Part shown: in pieces, positions 1 to 8,733 of the stretch
Numbering within the stretch: position 1 is the first letter of the stretch
Layout of the letters: every line of letters begins with the position of its first letter
From: Desulfobacterales bacterium
Lineage (GTDB): Bacteria > Desulfobacterota > Desulfobacteria > Desulfobacterales > JAQWFD01
DNA length: 61,140 nt
NCBI GenBank assembly: GCA_028704555.1
Contig: JAQWFD010000012.1
Coordinates: 28,069 to 89,208, forward strand
Direction: 5' to 3'
Translations under genes and position numbers: made by a program
The notes under the pieces: model-generated
The model's input: the letters and a program-made list of their open reading frames with translations, nothing else
Database searches by the model: none
Told to the model about the DNA's origin: nothing

Positions 1-10
1 TAGATGGCGT

Positions 11-36
11 GGGGGGGGGGGGGGGGGGGGGGGGGG
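11..36. repeat. 26-base poly-G tract
   Basis: An uninterrupted run of 26 G lies about 70 bases before the first gene. A run this long is exceptional in bacterial DNA. It could be a slippage-prone contingency tract in the 5' leader, or a sequencing/assembly artefact such as poly-G base calling at a read or contig end. Its position at the very edge of the window favours caution. Confidence 0.9.
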
Positions 37-113
37 ATAACCGGGATGGCTTTTATCTCAAAAAGATTTTTTCCGGGAAAGCATCTCCGGCGCGGGAAGG
101 AGATGCCTTGAGT

Positions 114-548
114 ATGACAAAATTTGAAGAGCACGTGGTGATTTGCAGGCCTGTAGACAAGGTGTTTGCGTACGTTGCCGATTTGAAAAACAGTCATAAA
201 TGGCAAACCAGCCTTGAGTCACTGAATATCACCTCGGAAAAACAAACCGGTGCCGGCGCCACGTATCATATAGTAAACCGAATCATGGGATATAGAATCG
301 AGGCCAACGGAATTGTTTCTGAATATGAGGCAGACAGGTGCTGTATCTATAAAGTGGTATCGGGGCTTATCATGGGGCAGAGCCGGATGAGTGTCGAGCC
401 TTTTGGCGAGGGAACGAAATTGACCATTGAGGCGGAAGCAGACCTGAATACGTTCAGGCTTATGAAATCCCTGATCGCATCCAAAGCCAGAAAACAATTG
501 TCAATGGATCTGAAGACGTTGAAAAAAGTGTTGGAAAACGAGTCCTGA
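114..548 (+). CDS. SRPBCC (START-like) family protein
   Basis: A 144-residue protein with the START/polyketide-cyclase-like layout: an N-terminal strand and helix (ICRPVDKVFAYVADLKN), a central beta-sheet (GYRIEANGIVSEYEA) and a long C-terminal helix rich in Lys. Such folds form a hydrophobic cavity that binds lipids or other small ligands; the ligand cannot be told here. An AAGGAGA ribosome site at 97-103 serves either TTG at 108 or ATG at 114, which are in frame; ATG is chosen. The frame stays open upstream through the poly-G tract, but that part (glycines, then low complexity) is unlike the family and is not counted. The next gene starts 57 bases downstream on the same strand. Confidence 0.8.
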   Translation: MTKFEEHVVICRPVDKVFAYVADLKNSHKWQTSLESLNITSEKQTGAGATYHIVNRIMGYRIEANGIVSEYEADRCCIYKVVSGLIMGQSRMSVEPFGEGTKLTIEAEADLNTFRLMKSLIASKARKQLSMDLKTLKKVLENES

Positions 549-604
549 GCACAATGACCGTACCTGTTGGTGTGCATTCGATCAGGGGAAAGTGATTATT
601 TTGT

Positions 605-1609
605 ATGGTGATGTCTGTATCTGAAAGACTGAAGCGTTTTTATCAGCAGTTTTCAGGTGATGATCAGGTGCTGATCGTCATCAATGCGGATCCGGATTCC
701 ATTGCCAGTGCCATGGCAATAAAAAGACTGCTTTGGCGAAAAGTTGCCAGTATAACCCTGTCGAATATCAATGTCGTAAAGCGGCCTGATAATCTGTCGA
801 TGATCAGGCTTTTGAACCTGAAGCTCGTTTATTTCGATGAGATCGATGTGGCTCGTTATACCCGATTTGTCATGGTTGATTCACAGCCCGCCCATCATGA
901 GCTTTTTCAGAGAATACATCCGGATGTCATCATCGACCATCATCCTTATACCGGAGTTGAAGCTTCTTTTCTGGATATCCGTCCCCAGTACGGCGCTGCG
1001 GCAAGTATTATGGCCGAATACCTGAAGGCAGCCAAAATCAAACCCTCGATCAAACTGGCCTCGGGCCTGTGTTATGCGATTAAAACGGATACGAATAATT
1101 TTGAGCGCCAGACCCATATTGAAGATGTTAAGGCGTTTCAATTTTTTTTTAAGCATGCCAGCGTTGCGCTGATTCGGAAAATTGAGCATTCGGAGCTGAA
1201 GGTCGAGTTTTTAAAGTATTTCCGGCGTGCGCTTCAAACCATGTATATGGTGAAGGGCAAGGTGTTCGTTCATCTGGGGACGGTCAGCACTCCGGATGTG
1301 TGTGTGCTGGTTGCCGATTTTTATATGAAAGTGGATACGGTCAACACGACCGTTGTTTCAGGTTTATATGATGATAAACTGGTTATTGTATTAAGAAATG
1401 ACGGGTTGAGGAAACATGCCGGCGAAGCCGCAAAACGGGGGTTTGGGCAGATTGGTTCTGCCGGTGGCCATAAAACAAGGGCCCGGGCTGAAATTCGCTT
1501 TTCCGAGTTAGTCAAATGTGTAGATCATAAAAATGATAAAAAACTGCTCCGATGGATCCGCCAGAGGGTCAGCCGTAATTACAGGCCAAAAAAGGAGATA
1601 AACTCTTGA
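605..1609 (+). CDS. DHH/DHHA1 phosphoesterase (nanoRNase/pAp phosphatase-like)
   Basis: A DHH-superfamily metal-dependent phosphoesterase of 334 residues. The N-terminal metal motif NADPDSIASAMA is at about residues 27-38, a second Asp motif (MVDSQP) near 91, the name-giving DHH (IIDHHP) near 112, and the DHHA1 substrate-binding glycine motif (GSAGGHKTRAR) near 285. Family members of this length remove nucleotides from very short RNAs (nanoRNase) and dephosphorylate 3'-phosphoadenosine-5'-phosphate. The second role would suit a sulfate reducer, but sequence alone does not separate the two. The MBL gene follows after 16 bases on the same strand, suggesting co-transcription. Confidence 0.85.
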   Translation: MVMSVSERLKRFYQQFSGDDQVLIVINADPDSIASAMAIKRLLWRKVASITLSNINVVKRPDNLSMIRLLNLKLVYFDEIDVARYTRFVMVDSQPAHHELFQRIHPDVIIDHHPYTGVEASFLDIRPQYGAAASIMAEYLKAAKIKPSIKLASGLCYAIKTDTNNFERQTHIEDVKAFQFFFKHASVALIRKIEHSELKVEFLKYFRRALQTMYMVKGKVFVHLGTVSTPDVCVLVADFYMKVDTVNTTVVSGLYDDKLVIVLRNDGLRKHAGEAAKRGFGQIGSAGGHKTRARAEIRFSELVKCVDHKNDKKLLRWIRQRVSRNYRPKKEINS

Positions 1610-1625
1610 CAGTGTGGAATGAACC

Positions 1626-2411
1626 ATGTCTTATAGTCATTTTTGCATGGATCTGAGTATACTTGGGTCAGGTACTTGCGTGCCATCGTTAAGTAGAAGT
1701 TCCTGCTCTGTATTGATCCGTTCAGGAGATGAAAAGATGCTGCTGGATTTAGGCGCCGGAACGATCCGGCGTCTCCTTGAAGCAGGAGAAAATATTCGGG
1801 AGATATCGGTTGTTTTCTTCAGTCATTTTCATCCGGATCATACCGGAGAGTTTGTATCGTTTTTATTCGCCAATAAATATCCGGACAGGGCCGCCCGGCA
1901 ACGGATGCTTACGGTCATGGGCGGCAAGGGGTTGTCCCGTTTTTATTCCGGGTTAAGAGACGTTTACGGGCATGTGATCGAATTGCCGGGACGGCTTTTC
2001 AGGCTTGTTGAAACGGATGCGAAGGGCTATGATACCCGGCAGCTTGGAGTGTTTTTGGTGCAATCGGTGCCGGTTGCACATTGCCCGGAAAGTATTGCCT
2101 GTAAAATTACAGCCGCGGACGGACGATCCGTTGTATATTCGGGTGATACGGATTATTGTGATTCCCTGATCGAACTGGCCCGGGATGCGGATGTGCTCAT
2201 TTGCGAATCCTCATTTCCGGATGGCATGAAAGTTAAAGGACATCTGACACCATCAATGGCGGGTGAAATTGCCGCCCGGGCGAACGTGCGCAAACTGGTA
2301 CTGACGCATTTTTATCCGGAATGCGATACGGTCGATATTGAAGCTCAGTGTCGCAGGGCATACAGCGGTTCGCTGGTACTGGCCACTGATATGTTGAAAG
2401 TTGAGATTTAG
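1626..2411 (+). CDS. MBL-fold hydrolase, RNase Z-like
   Basis: A 261-residue metallo-beta-lactamase-fold protein. The zinc motif HFHPDH is at residues 67-72, a third ligand region YSGDTDY lies in the second half, and a late His (LTHFYPECD) completes the site. The start LSILGSGTCVPS is typical of RNase Z/arylsulfatase-like members (COG1234). The flexible exosite arm of true tRNase Z is not obvious, so a tRNA 3'-processing role is possible but not shown. ATG at 1626 is used; an in-frame ATG at 1647 (MDLSILGSG) fits the family start better and may be the real one. It sits 16 bases after the DHH phosphoesterase gene. Confidence 0.8.
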   Translation: MSYSHFCMDLSILGSGTCVPSLSRSSCSVLIRSGDEKMLLDLGAGTIRRLLEAGENIREISVVFFSHFHPDHTGEFVSFLFANKYPDRAARQRMLTVMGGKGLSRFYSGLRDVYGHVIELPGRLFRLVETDAKGYDTRQLGVFLVQSVPVAHCPESIACKITAADGRSVVYSGDTDYCDSLIELARDADVLICESSFPDGMKVKGHLTPSMAGEIAARANVRKLVLTHFYPECDTVDIEAQCRRAYSGSLVLATDMLKVEI

Positions 2412-2455
2412 CGTCCCGACAAGAATAATTTGTACCGTCTTGCCTGCCTTTTTGT

Positions 2456-2559
2456 CCGTCTTCAGCGTTGTATCAAAGCGTACGATGAGTATGTACATTT
2501 GATACGCCTTGAAGACGGGAAAATCCCGCGCAATCCCGGCATAATTTATTTGTGCCGGG
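2456..2559 (+). promoter_or_regulatory. Two hairpins in the leader of the siroheme gene
   Basis: The 182-base gap before the precorrin-2 dehydrogenase gene holds a long imperfect hairpin and a short perfect one. In the first, CCGTCTTCA at 2456-2464 pairs with TGAAGACGG at 2510-2518, with GTATCAAA and TTTGATAC pairing further in. In the second, CCCGGCA at 2535-2541 pairs with TGCCGGG at 2553-2559. Neither ends in a T-run, so they are not simple terminators. A leader regulatory element or a small repeat element are both possible. Confidence 0.5.
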
Positions 2560-2593
2560 GCCCTTACCTGAATCATGATTCTGATGAATTCAT

Positions 2594-3259
2594 ATGCGAT
2601 ATTACCCGGTATTTTTTGATATTCACGGTAAGCGCTGCCTGGTTGTTGGCGGAGGGACTGTCGGGACACGTAAGGTTTTGACACTGCTCAAGTGCGGTGC
2701 GGACGTTACGGTCGTCAGTCCCTGTTTTGATGACAGGCTTCTCGGGCTTGCAGAAACCGGGGCTGTTTCGTTAAAAAGCAGGTGCTATCGTTCTTCGGAT
2801 CTGGAAGGCGTATTTATGGTTTTTGGCGCCACAGACAATGAGGAATTAAATCGTCGTGTCCATGAGGATGCGGAAAAGTGCAACGTGCTGTGCAATATTG
2901 TCGACCGGCCGGAGGCCTGCAGCTTTGTTCTGCCGTCGGTTGTTGAAAGAGGGGATCTGCTGATCGCCATATCGACATCCGGCAAAAGCCCGGCTCTGGC
3001 CAGGAAGCTGAGAACGGAACTGGAAAAGCAGTTCGGACAGGAATATGATGATTTGTTGATTTTAATGGGGGCGGTACGTAAAAAACTGCTTGCCCGCCAT
3101 CATAATTCATGCGAGCATCAGAAAATTTTTCGCCAACTTATCGAAAGTGATCTTATTGAAAGGATCCGGGATCATGACGTTGACCGGATCAACGAGCGAC
3201 TCAGAGAAATTCTGGGTGAAGGATATGCTTTTGCCGATTTAATGCGGATGAATTCATAA
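2594..3259 (+). CDS. Precorrin-2 dehydrogenase / sirohydrochlorin ferrochelatase-like
   Basis: A 221-residue protein matching the N-terminal (CysGB/Met8/SirC) part of siroheme synthase, which oxidises precorrin-2 to sirohydrochlorin with NAD+. The Rossmann motif VVGGGTVGTRK is at about residues 16-26. The central conserved stretch NIVDRPEACSFVLPS and the helix IAISTSGKSPALARKLR are both present. The methyltransferase half of CysG is absent, as expected for a stand-alone enzyme in anaerobes. Siroheme is the cofactor of sulfite reductase, so the gene fits a sulfate reducer. It is followed by the CcsA-like gene and hemA on the same strand, forming a tetrapyrrole cluster. Confidence 0.88.
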   Translation: MRYYPVFFDIHGKRCLVVGGGTVGTRKVLTLLKCGADVTVVSPCFDDRLLGLAETGAVSLKSRCYRSSDLEGVFMVFGATDNEELNRRVHEDAEKCNVLCNIVDRPEACSFVLPSVVERGDLLIAISTSGKSPALARKLRTELEKQFGQEYDDLLILMGAVRKKLLARHHNSCEHQKIFRQLIESDLIERIRDHDVDRINERLREILGEGYAFADLMRMNS

Positions 3260-3288
3260 ACTGGAGATAAACCCCGAAGGGGTGATCA

Positions 3289-4110
3289 ATGGAGTATGTA
3301 ATTTTTATTATAATTTTATGCTATCTGTGCAGCTCAGCGGTATATATGGCCTATTTGTTTTTTCAGAAAAATTATCTGCACAAGGCCGGGTATTATCTGA
3401 TGCTGGCCGGATTGTTATGCCATTCACTGGCTATCGGGTACCGGTTTGCCCAGACAGGCCATTTCCCCGTCAACAACCTGTATGAGACATTGATGCTGTC
3501 CGGCTGGGCAATAGCGGTTGTCTTTATCCTGTTTCAATATAAATTCAACCTGAGAATACTCGGGGTGTATGCAGCGCCCCTGGCTGCATTGGTTACGATC
3601 GCCGCCTACCTGGTTCCAAATGAGCCGGTGGAAATGAATTACATTCTTAACAGCATGTGGATTGTGTTTCATGTCATCGTGATTCTCATCGGTGAGGCTT
3701 CATTTGCGCTGGCCTGCGGGCTGGGGATTTTGTATCTGATGCAGGAGCACGCGATAAAAACCAAATCGCATGGGTTTTTGTTCAGACGGCTGCCCTCCCT
3801 GGATCTGCTGGACAGCGCCGGATATGCGTGTCTGATCGCCGGTTTTATCATGCTGTCGCTGGGGCTTATTTCCGGGCTTGTTTATGCGAAATCGGTCTGG
3901 GGCAGATTTTGGGGATGGGATCCAAAAGAAGTCTGGTCAGCAATTACCTGGCTGTTTTACGCCGCGTTGCTTCATGAACGGCTGACGGTCGGGTGGCGGG
4001 GGCGTAAGTCCGCAGTGATGGCGATTATCGGCTTTGCTGTTCTTTTATTTACGTTTCTGGGGGTCAATTTTTTACTGGAGGGGCATCATGGCGCCTTTAC
4101 CAGCATGTAG
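3289..4110 (+). CDS. CcsA/HemX-like cytochrome c assembly membrane protein
   Basis: A 273-residue integral membrane protein with about eight hydrophobic segments. It carries the tryptophan-rich heme-handling motif of the CcmC/CcsA family (WGWDPKEVWSAITW) near residue 208, and conserved His near the last loop (FLLEGHHGAF). Members present heme for cytochrome c maturation. The form placed just before hemA is often called HemX and is thought to influence glutamyl-tRNA reductase levels. It starts 29 bases after the precorrin-2 dehydrogenase gene, and hemA follows after about 100 bases. Confidence 0.85.
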   Translation: MEYVIFIIILCYLCSSAVYMAYLFFQKNYLHKAGYYLMLAGLLCHSLAIGYRFAQTGHFPVNNLYETLMLSGWAIAVVFILFQYKFNLRILGVYAAPLAALVTIAAYLVPNEPVEMNYILNSMWIVFHVIVILIGEASFALACGLGILYLMQEHAIKTKSHGFLFRRLPSLDLLDSAGYACLIAGFIMLSLGLISGLVYAKSVWGRFWGWDPKEVWSAITWLFYAALLHERLTVGWRGRKSAVMAIIGFAVLLFTFLGVNFLLEGHHGAFTSM

Positions 4111-4207
4111 ACTGCCTGATCGGTGAGGGCAATATCATGTGAGGATGAACCGGTTGTCAACGGGAATGACTACAGGGTAATTATAAGCAGCGAAAAAAGA
4201 AATTATC

Positions 4208-5476
4208 ATGCGTGATATCGTATTAATGGGGATGAATCATAAGACCGCTCCGGTAGAGCTCAGAGAGTGCGTTGCATTTTCGAATGATGAAATATCGTCT
4301 GCGCTGGAATTGCTTCGAGACTATGAGTCGATTGATGAAGTTGTTTTTATTTCCACCTGCAACCGGGTGGAAGTGCTGATGGCGACCGAAGAGGCAAGCG
4401 GTGCGGTAGCTCAGGTCAAAGATTATATCATACGGGCAAAGAACGTATCCCGGCATGAACTTGAAAAATCCTTATATGTTTACGAGGGGGCTGAGGCGGT
4501 CCGGCACATGTTTCTGGTAGCTTCCAGCCTGGATTCCATGATGGTTGGCGAGCCTCAAATCCTGGGTCAGATCAAGGAAGCATATTTAAGGGCTGCTTCC
4601 AAAAAAACATCCGGAGTGATTTTAAACCGGTTGATGCACCGGACATTTTTTGTGGCAAAGCGTATTCGAACGGAAACCGGCATCGGTGACCATGCCGTAT
4701 CAATCAGTTATGCGGCCATTGAGCTGGGACGGAAAATATTCGGTTCCCTGGAAGGAAAGAAAGTGTTGCTGATCGGGGCCGGTGAAATGGCAGAGCTGGC
4801 CGTCGAGCATCTGATTCGAAATCGCGTCGGCGATATATGCGTCGCCAACCGGACGTTTGAACGGGGGCTTGACCTGGCCAGCCGGTTTGGCGGGAATGCC
4901 ATCCGGTTTGAAGAAATTTCCGATGTTCTTCAAACGGTCGATATCATTATCAGCTCGACCGGTTCTGCCGAATTTGTCATTCAGTACGATCAGGTCAGAA
5001 AGGTGGTTCGGAAAAGAAAAAATCGTCCGATTTTTTTCATCGATATTGCCGTTCCCCGTGATATCGATCCGAAAATTAACCGGATAACCAATTCGTATGT
5101 TTATGACATAGATGATTTGACAGGGGTGATCGAAGATAATATTGAAGATCGCAACAAAGAAGCCGTAAAAGGCCAGCGAATCGTTGATGAATCGGTCATT
5201 CAGTTTCGCCGCTGGTATGAGAGTCTCGATGTCATCCCGACCATTGTTGCCGTACGAAATATGATGAGCGAGATTGCCGATGCGGAAATGAAAAAAACGT
5301 TTCATTCATTGACTCATCTGGCAGAACCGGACTGTCAGGCGATCGAGAGGATGACCCAGGCCGTGATCAATAAAATACTGCATCACCCTACACTTTGTCT
5401 GAAAAACAACCATTTCCATGGTGATAAGCCCGTTTATCTGGACGTTACCCGAAAACTGTTTAATCTTGATAAATAG
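4208..5476 (+). CDS. hemA: Glutamyl-tRNA reductase
   Basis: A 422-residue enzyme that reduces Glu-tRNA(Glu) to glutamate-1-semialdehyde with NADPH, the first committed step of C5 tetrapyrrole synthesis. The N-terminal catalytic domain shows GMNHKTAPVELRE and the active-site Cys51 in STCNRVEV. A middle stretch (MMVGEPQILGQIKEAY) belongs to the substrate-recognition region. The NADPH Rossmann motif VLLIGAGEMAELA is near residue 188, and the C-terminal dimerisation helices follow. Length and motifs are normal. It is the last gene of the siroheme/heme cluster. The gene ends in TAG, evidence that amber is an ordinary stop in this genome. Confidence 0.96.
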   Translation: MRDIVLMGMNHKTAPVELRECVAFSNDEISSALELLRDYESIDEVVFISTCNRVEVLMATEEASGAVAQVKDYIIRAKNVSRHELEKSLYVYEGAEAVRHMFLVASSLDSMMVGEPQILGQIKEAYLRAASKKTSGVILNRLMHRTFFVAKRIRTETGIGDHAVSISYAAIELGRKIFGSLEGKKVLLIGAGEMAELAVEHLIRNRVGDICVANRTFERGLDLASRFGGNAIRFEEISDVLQTVDIIISSTGSAEFVIQYDQVRKVVRKRKNRPIFFIDIAVPRDIDPKINRITNSYVYDIDDLTGVIEDNIEDRNKEAVKGQRIVDESVIQFRRWYESLDVIPTIVAVRNMMSEIADAEMKKTFHSLTHLAEPDCQAIERMTQAVINKILHHPTLCLKNNHFHGDKPVYLDVTRKLFNLDK

Positions 5477-5610
5477 CCGGGCGTTTTGAAATCCGTTCCT
5501 CATCCTGACGGCCGGGTGTCATGGGCTTTTGAAGGTGCGCGTTCCGTTGTCCGGGTGGTATGAAACCGCTCGGCAGGAGAGTTAAAACGTTTAATTACAG
5601 GAGGCAGGCG

Positions 5611-6549
5611 TTGAAAAAGACAGCATTTCTATTCCCGGGCCAGGGATCGCAAAAGGTCGGTATGGCACTGGATTTTTACCAGGAATTCGAATTTGTCAGA
5701 GAGCGGTTTGATATGGCTGAGGAACTGACGAAAATTAACATATCCAGGCTTTGTTTCAAAGGCCCGATGGAGGAGCTGACGCAAACCGTGAATCTGCAGC
5801 CCGCGGTGACGGTCGTAAGTCTGGCATGCCTGGCCGCTATCGAAAAAGAAGGCATCCGGGCCGATATCTCTGCCGGTCACAGTCTGGGTGAATTCAGCGC
5901 CCTTTGTAATGCCGGAGTCGTATCTGAAGAAGACACCATCAGGCTCGTTCATAAGAGAGGGGCGCTGATGCACAGAGAGGCCGTAGCGCATACCGGCGCG
6001 ATGCATGCCGTTATCGGACTTTCGATTGAAACGGTTCAGGCGATTGTGGATGATGTCCGGAAGACGGGAGTTGTCGCTGTAGCCAATCATAATGCTGAGA
6101 AACAAATCGTTATCACGGGAGCGCCGGATCAGGTTAAAAAGGTATCCGAGATAGCGGCTTCAAAAGGCGCCAGAGCAATTCCATTGAACGTCAGCGGGGC
6201 ATGGCACAGCGATTTGATGAAAGGTGCGGAAAAAGAATTTGCAGCGGTGCTGGAGTCTGTTACGTTTCATTCGCCGGCTACGCCGGTTATTCACAATGTT
6301 ACGGCAGATGTGGCCCTTGATTCCATGGCGATCAGGACGATTATGGGACAGCAGCTTTGCCACCCTGTAAAATGGTACGATTCTGTATGTAAAATGATGG
6401 AAAAAGGGATTGAAAATTTTGTGGAAGTCGGTCCGGGTAAGGTTCTGTCGGGATTATTGAAAAAAATTGTTCCCAAAGATTATCCGTACACTGTCTATAC
6501 GGTTAGTTCACTTAAGGAATTTGAAAAACTGGTAGCCGATATTTCCTGA
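5611..6549 (+). CDS. fabD: Malonyl CoA-acyl carrier protein transacylase
   Basis: Transfers malonyl from CoA to acyl carrier protein for fatty acid synthesis. It shows the family start FLFPGQGSQKVGM, the nucleophile elbow GHSLGEFSAL (Ser), the conserved Arg in KRGALM, and the catalytic His in SGAWHSDLM. The start is taken as TTG at 5611 because AGGAGG at 5599-5604 lies just upstream and this gives the usual length of 312 residues. An ATG 51 bases upstream would add an atypical basic tail. No other fab genes are adjacent. Confidence 0.95.
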   Translation: MKKTAFLFPGQGSQKVGMALDFYQEFEFVRERFDMAEELTKINISRLCFKGPMEELTQTVNLQPAVTVVSLACLAAIEKEGIRADISAGHSLGEFSALCNAGVVSEEDTIRLVHKRGALMHREAVAHTGAMHAVIGLSIETVQAIVDDVRKTGVVAVANHNAEKQIVITGAPDQVKKVSEIAASKGARAIPLNVSGAWHSDLMKGAEKEFAAVLESVTFHSPATPVIHNVTADVALDSMAIRTIMGQQLCHPVKWYDSVCKMMEKGIENFVEVGPGKVLSGLLKKIVPKDYPYTVYTVSSLKEFEKLVADIS

Positions 6550-7073
6550 TGGATTGCAAGCGGCTCGAGCCCATGGGACTTTTAGGCGGTAAAGCGATCC
6601 CCATGGGGGCCTGGGCATGAGAAATATGCGGCGAACGGCGATCTGCCGGATCGCTGTCGTTTATTAATTTCCAGGATCGATTTTAACCCATACCATACGG
6701 TTTTTCCCCCGTGTGCATCCCGACGTTTTTTAATCAAGCCGGAAGCTGTTCTTTTAAAGAATGAGGTCAACCGGTTCATGTTGCATGCGATAAACGCAAA
6801 TAGCGTGCCATCGGAAAAAGTCCGCTGATCGGGATGTCGGGTCCATGAAGCGAAAGCGCAAAAACTCGGCACGCCTCAAACCGTTTGCGCTTCTTAACGC
6901 TTCATGGCCCCGACATCTTTTCCCCGGATCGCGCGCCATGTCGTACACCGGCAACGGGCGGAACTCCGAGGCTACGCACAGCAAAATACGGTCGCAGTTA
7001 TGATCAAACCCAAATTTCAAATACCTGTGGGATGCTGAATACGTTTTGAAGCGCTGTTTTTTCATAAAACGGC
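6550..7073. other. Gene-free region with a giant hairpin and repeat remnant
   Basis: No credible gene is seen between fabD and the dksA promoter. Open frames on the minus strand run through repeats and are not protein-like. GATGTCGGGTCCATGAAGCG (6833-6852) is almost perfectly complementary to 6898-6917, and the stem continues inward with GCGCAAA pairing to TTTGCGC. Directly after it lies a truncated copy of the GGGCTTGATCATAACT element. Confidence 0.6.
6918..7011 (-). repeat. TIR element family 1, copy A (truncated)
   Basis: About 94 bases matching copy B: both share the core GCCATGTCGTAC, then CCGGCAA, and end in a TIR that reads GGGTTTGATCATAACTGCG inward from 7011 on the minus strand. The opposite TIR is missing; the large hairpin at 6833-6917 takes its place. 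Confidence 0.65.
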
Positions 7074-7102
7074 TTTACATCTAAAATGACGTATGCTAAA
7101 TA
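7074..7102 (+). promoter_or_regulatory. Probable sigma-70 promoter for dksA
   Basis: TTTACA and TAAATA are spaced by 17 bases, followed by a very AT-rich stretch and the dksA start about 45 bases downstream. Good spacing but imperfect boxes. Confidence 0.45.
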
Positions 7103-7147
7103 AATATATTTATTTAAAATATCAGACATCTATCGAAGGATAGCACC

Positions 7148-7510
7148 ATGGATCAAAAAGAAATAGACTATTTTGAACAATTGCTAAGAAAGCGGTTAGA
7201 TGATCTGCTGAGTCAGGCAGATGACACAGTGACAGACATGACTGGCCAACGGGAAAATTTTCCTGATCCGACGGACCGCGCTTCTCTTGAATCAGATCGG
7301 AATTTTATGTTGCGAATACGGGACAGGGAAAGCAAACTGATCAGAAAAATAAAAAAGGCACTCGAACGGATTGAAAACGGTACGTTCGGCGTATGTGAGA
7401 AGTGCGGGGAAGATATTACTGTTGAACGGTTAGAGGCCAGACCTGTTACCACTCTCTGCATAGATTGTAAAACCAGAGAGGAAGCTGTGGAAAAAGCGCT
7501 TGGATTGTAA
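7148..7510 (+). CDS. dksA: DksA/TraR-family RNA polymerase regulator
   Basis: A 120-residue DksA-type protein that enters the secondary channel of RNA polymerase and modulates initiation with ppGpp. The coiled-coil tip carries the functional acidic pair in FPDPTDRASLE (Asp40, Asp43), matching the E. coli tip motif. A four-Cys zinc finger has Cys83, Cys86, Cys104 and Cys107 (CEKCGEDI...CIDC). The N-terminus is shorter than in E. coli (151 residues), common in Desulfobacterota. The reading frame of the next gene begins at or within its stop region. Confidence 0.88.
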   Translation: MDQKEIDYFEQLLRKRLDDLLSQADDTVTDMTGQRENFPDPTDRASLESDRNFMLRIRDRESKLIRKIKKALERIENGTFGVCEKCGEDITVERLEARPVTTLCIDCKTREEAVEKALGL

Positions 7511-7517
7511 TTCGGGC

Positions 7518-8378
7518 GTGAAAATTGACCTTCATATACATTCATCGGCATCCGATGGAACCCTTGCGCCGGGTGAGATTCTATCCCTGGCGTATCGCCT
7601 GAATCTTGGCGCCATTTCAATTACAGACCACGATACGGTCCTGGGGGTGAAAGATGCGCTTCAAATCGGTATACCGGAATCCATTAAATTCATAACCGGT
7701 GTTGAAATCAGTGTAACCCCGCCTGCTTTTTTTCGTTTTTCCGGAAGTTGTCACATCCTGGGGTATTTTATCAGACTTGACGATCCGGAATTAAACCGAT
7801 CTCTTAAAATGTTGCAAGCGGCCAGAGAAAGCCGGGCTCCCCGAATTATAGAACGCCTTGAGGTGCTGGGGATCGGTTTGTCCATGGATGAAGTTCTGAC
7901 AGTGTCCGGGGGCGGTCAGATCGGCCGGCCTCATATTGCACGCGCGATGGTAAATAAACATCTGGTTCGATCGATTCATGAAGCTTTTGATCTTTATCTG
8001 GGTCGCGGAAAGCCGGCATATGTGGATAAGTATCGGATGAATTGTGAGCAGGCTATTCAGATTATAGCCAATGCGGGCGGTATCCCCGTACTGGCTCATC
8101 CGGTTCTTTTGAACATCCGGCAAAACGAGGTGCTGGAGGCATTCATTCGCGAGTTGAAAGAAATGGGGCTTAAGGGAATGGAGGTCTATTATCCTGAGCA
8201 TTCAATTATCCATCAACGGTTTTATTTCGATATGGCGAAACGATATGAATTGCTGATGACAGGGGGATCTGATTTTCACGGTTCATTAAAGCCGGATATT
8301 CAAATGGGAACGGGCAGGGGAGACCTGTGTGTGCCTTATGAGGTATATGAAAATTTGATTCAATCTCAAAACAATTGA
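7518..8378 (+). CDS. PHP-domain phosphoesterase (nucleoside 3',5'-bisphosphate phosphatase/RNase AM-like)
   Basis: A 286-residue PHP metal hydrolase. The first metal motif DLHIHSSASDGT is at residues 3-14, a second ITDHDTV follows near 37, GVEIS near 61, then AHPVLL and the last ligand pair GSDFHG near 250. Family members (YciV/TrpH-like) remove the 3' phosphate from nucleoside bisphosphates and trim RNA 5' ends. GTG at 7518 is chosen because it gives the typical start MKIDLHIHSSASDG. A TTG at 7500 would overlap the dksA end by 11 bases. Coupling to dksA is likely. Confidence 0.8.
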   Translation: MKIDLHIHSSASDGTLAPGEILSLAYRLNLGAISITDHDTVLGVKDALQIGIPESIKFITGVEISVTPPAFFRFSGSCHILGYFIRLDDPELNRSLKMLQAARESRAPRIIERLEVLGIGLSMDEVLTVSGGGQIGRPHIARAMVNKHLVRSIHEAFDLYLGRGKPAYVDKYRMNCEQAIQIIANAGGIPVLAHPVLLNIRQNEVLEAFIRELKEMGLKGMEVYYPEHSIIHQRFYFDMAKRYELLMTGGSDFHGSLKPDIQMGTGRGDLCVPYEVYENLIQSQNN

Positions 8379-8733
8379 TGGACCCGTAAACCGTCTTCTT
8401 TGATTCAAAAGGCGTTTTACGAATTTATCAATGAGATTGTCCATCCTCTTGTTTTCGTTCCCTCATCATCCCCTGCTTTGCTTGCAGCGTTTCCGGATAA
8501 GTCAACATCACGGCACCAGCCCCGATGAACCGGGTTCAGTCAGTGCTTTTTGTGCTTTTACGACGGGAATTTGTGCATTGCAATGGCCCAGAAGATTTCA
8601 ATAACAACAATACGTGGTTTTCTGATTATAGATTCATGCCGAATCCGTAGTCGTTGAAACCGAGTTTGCCCATGAACTGCATATGGTGAAGCCCGTTTTG
8701 TTAAAAATATGATGAAATTCTGAATCTGATGAG
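8379..8733. other. Gene-free gap with a degenerate repeat-like stretch
   Basis: No gene is supported. GTTTTACGAATTTATCAA around 8413-8431 resembles the right inverted repeat of the element at 9448-9592 and may be an eroded relative. Nothing else is recognised. Confidence 0.35.

Noticed and set aside
4700..5305. 201-codon minus-strand frame opposite hemA
   Set aside because: Lies fully inside a well-conserved gene and has no protein-like features.
6582..6872. 96-codon minus-strand frame after fabD
   Set aside because: Crosses the giant hairpin; its composition reflects repeats, not a protein.
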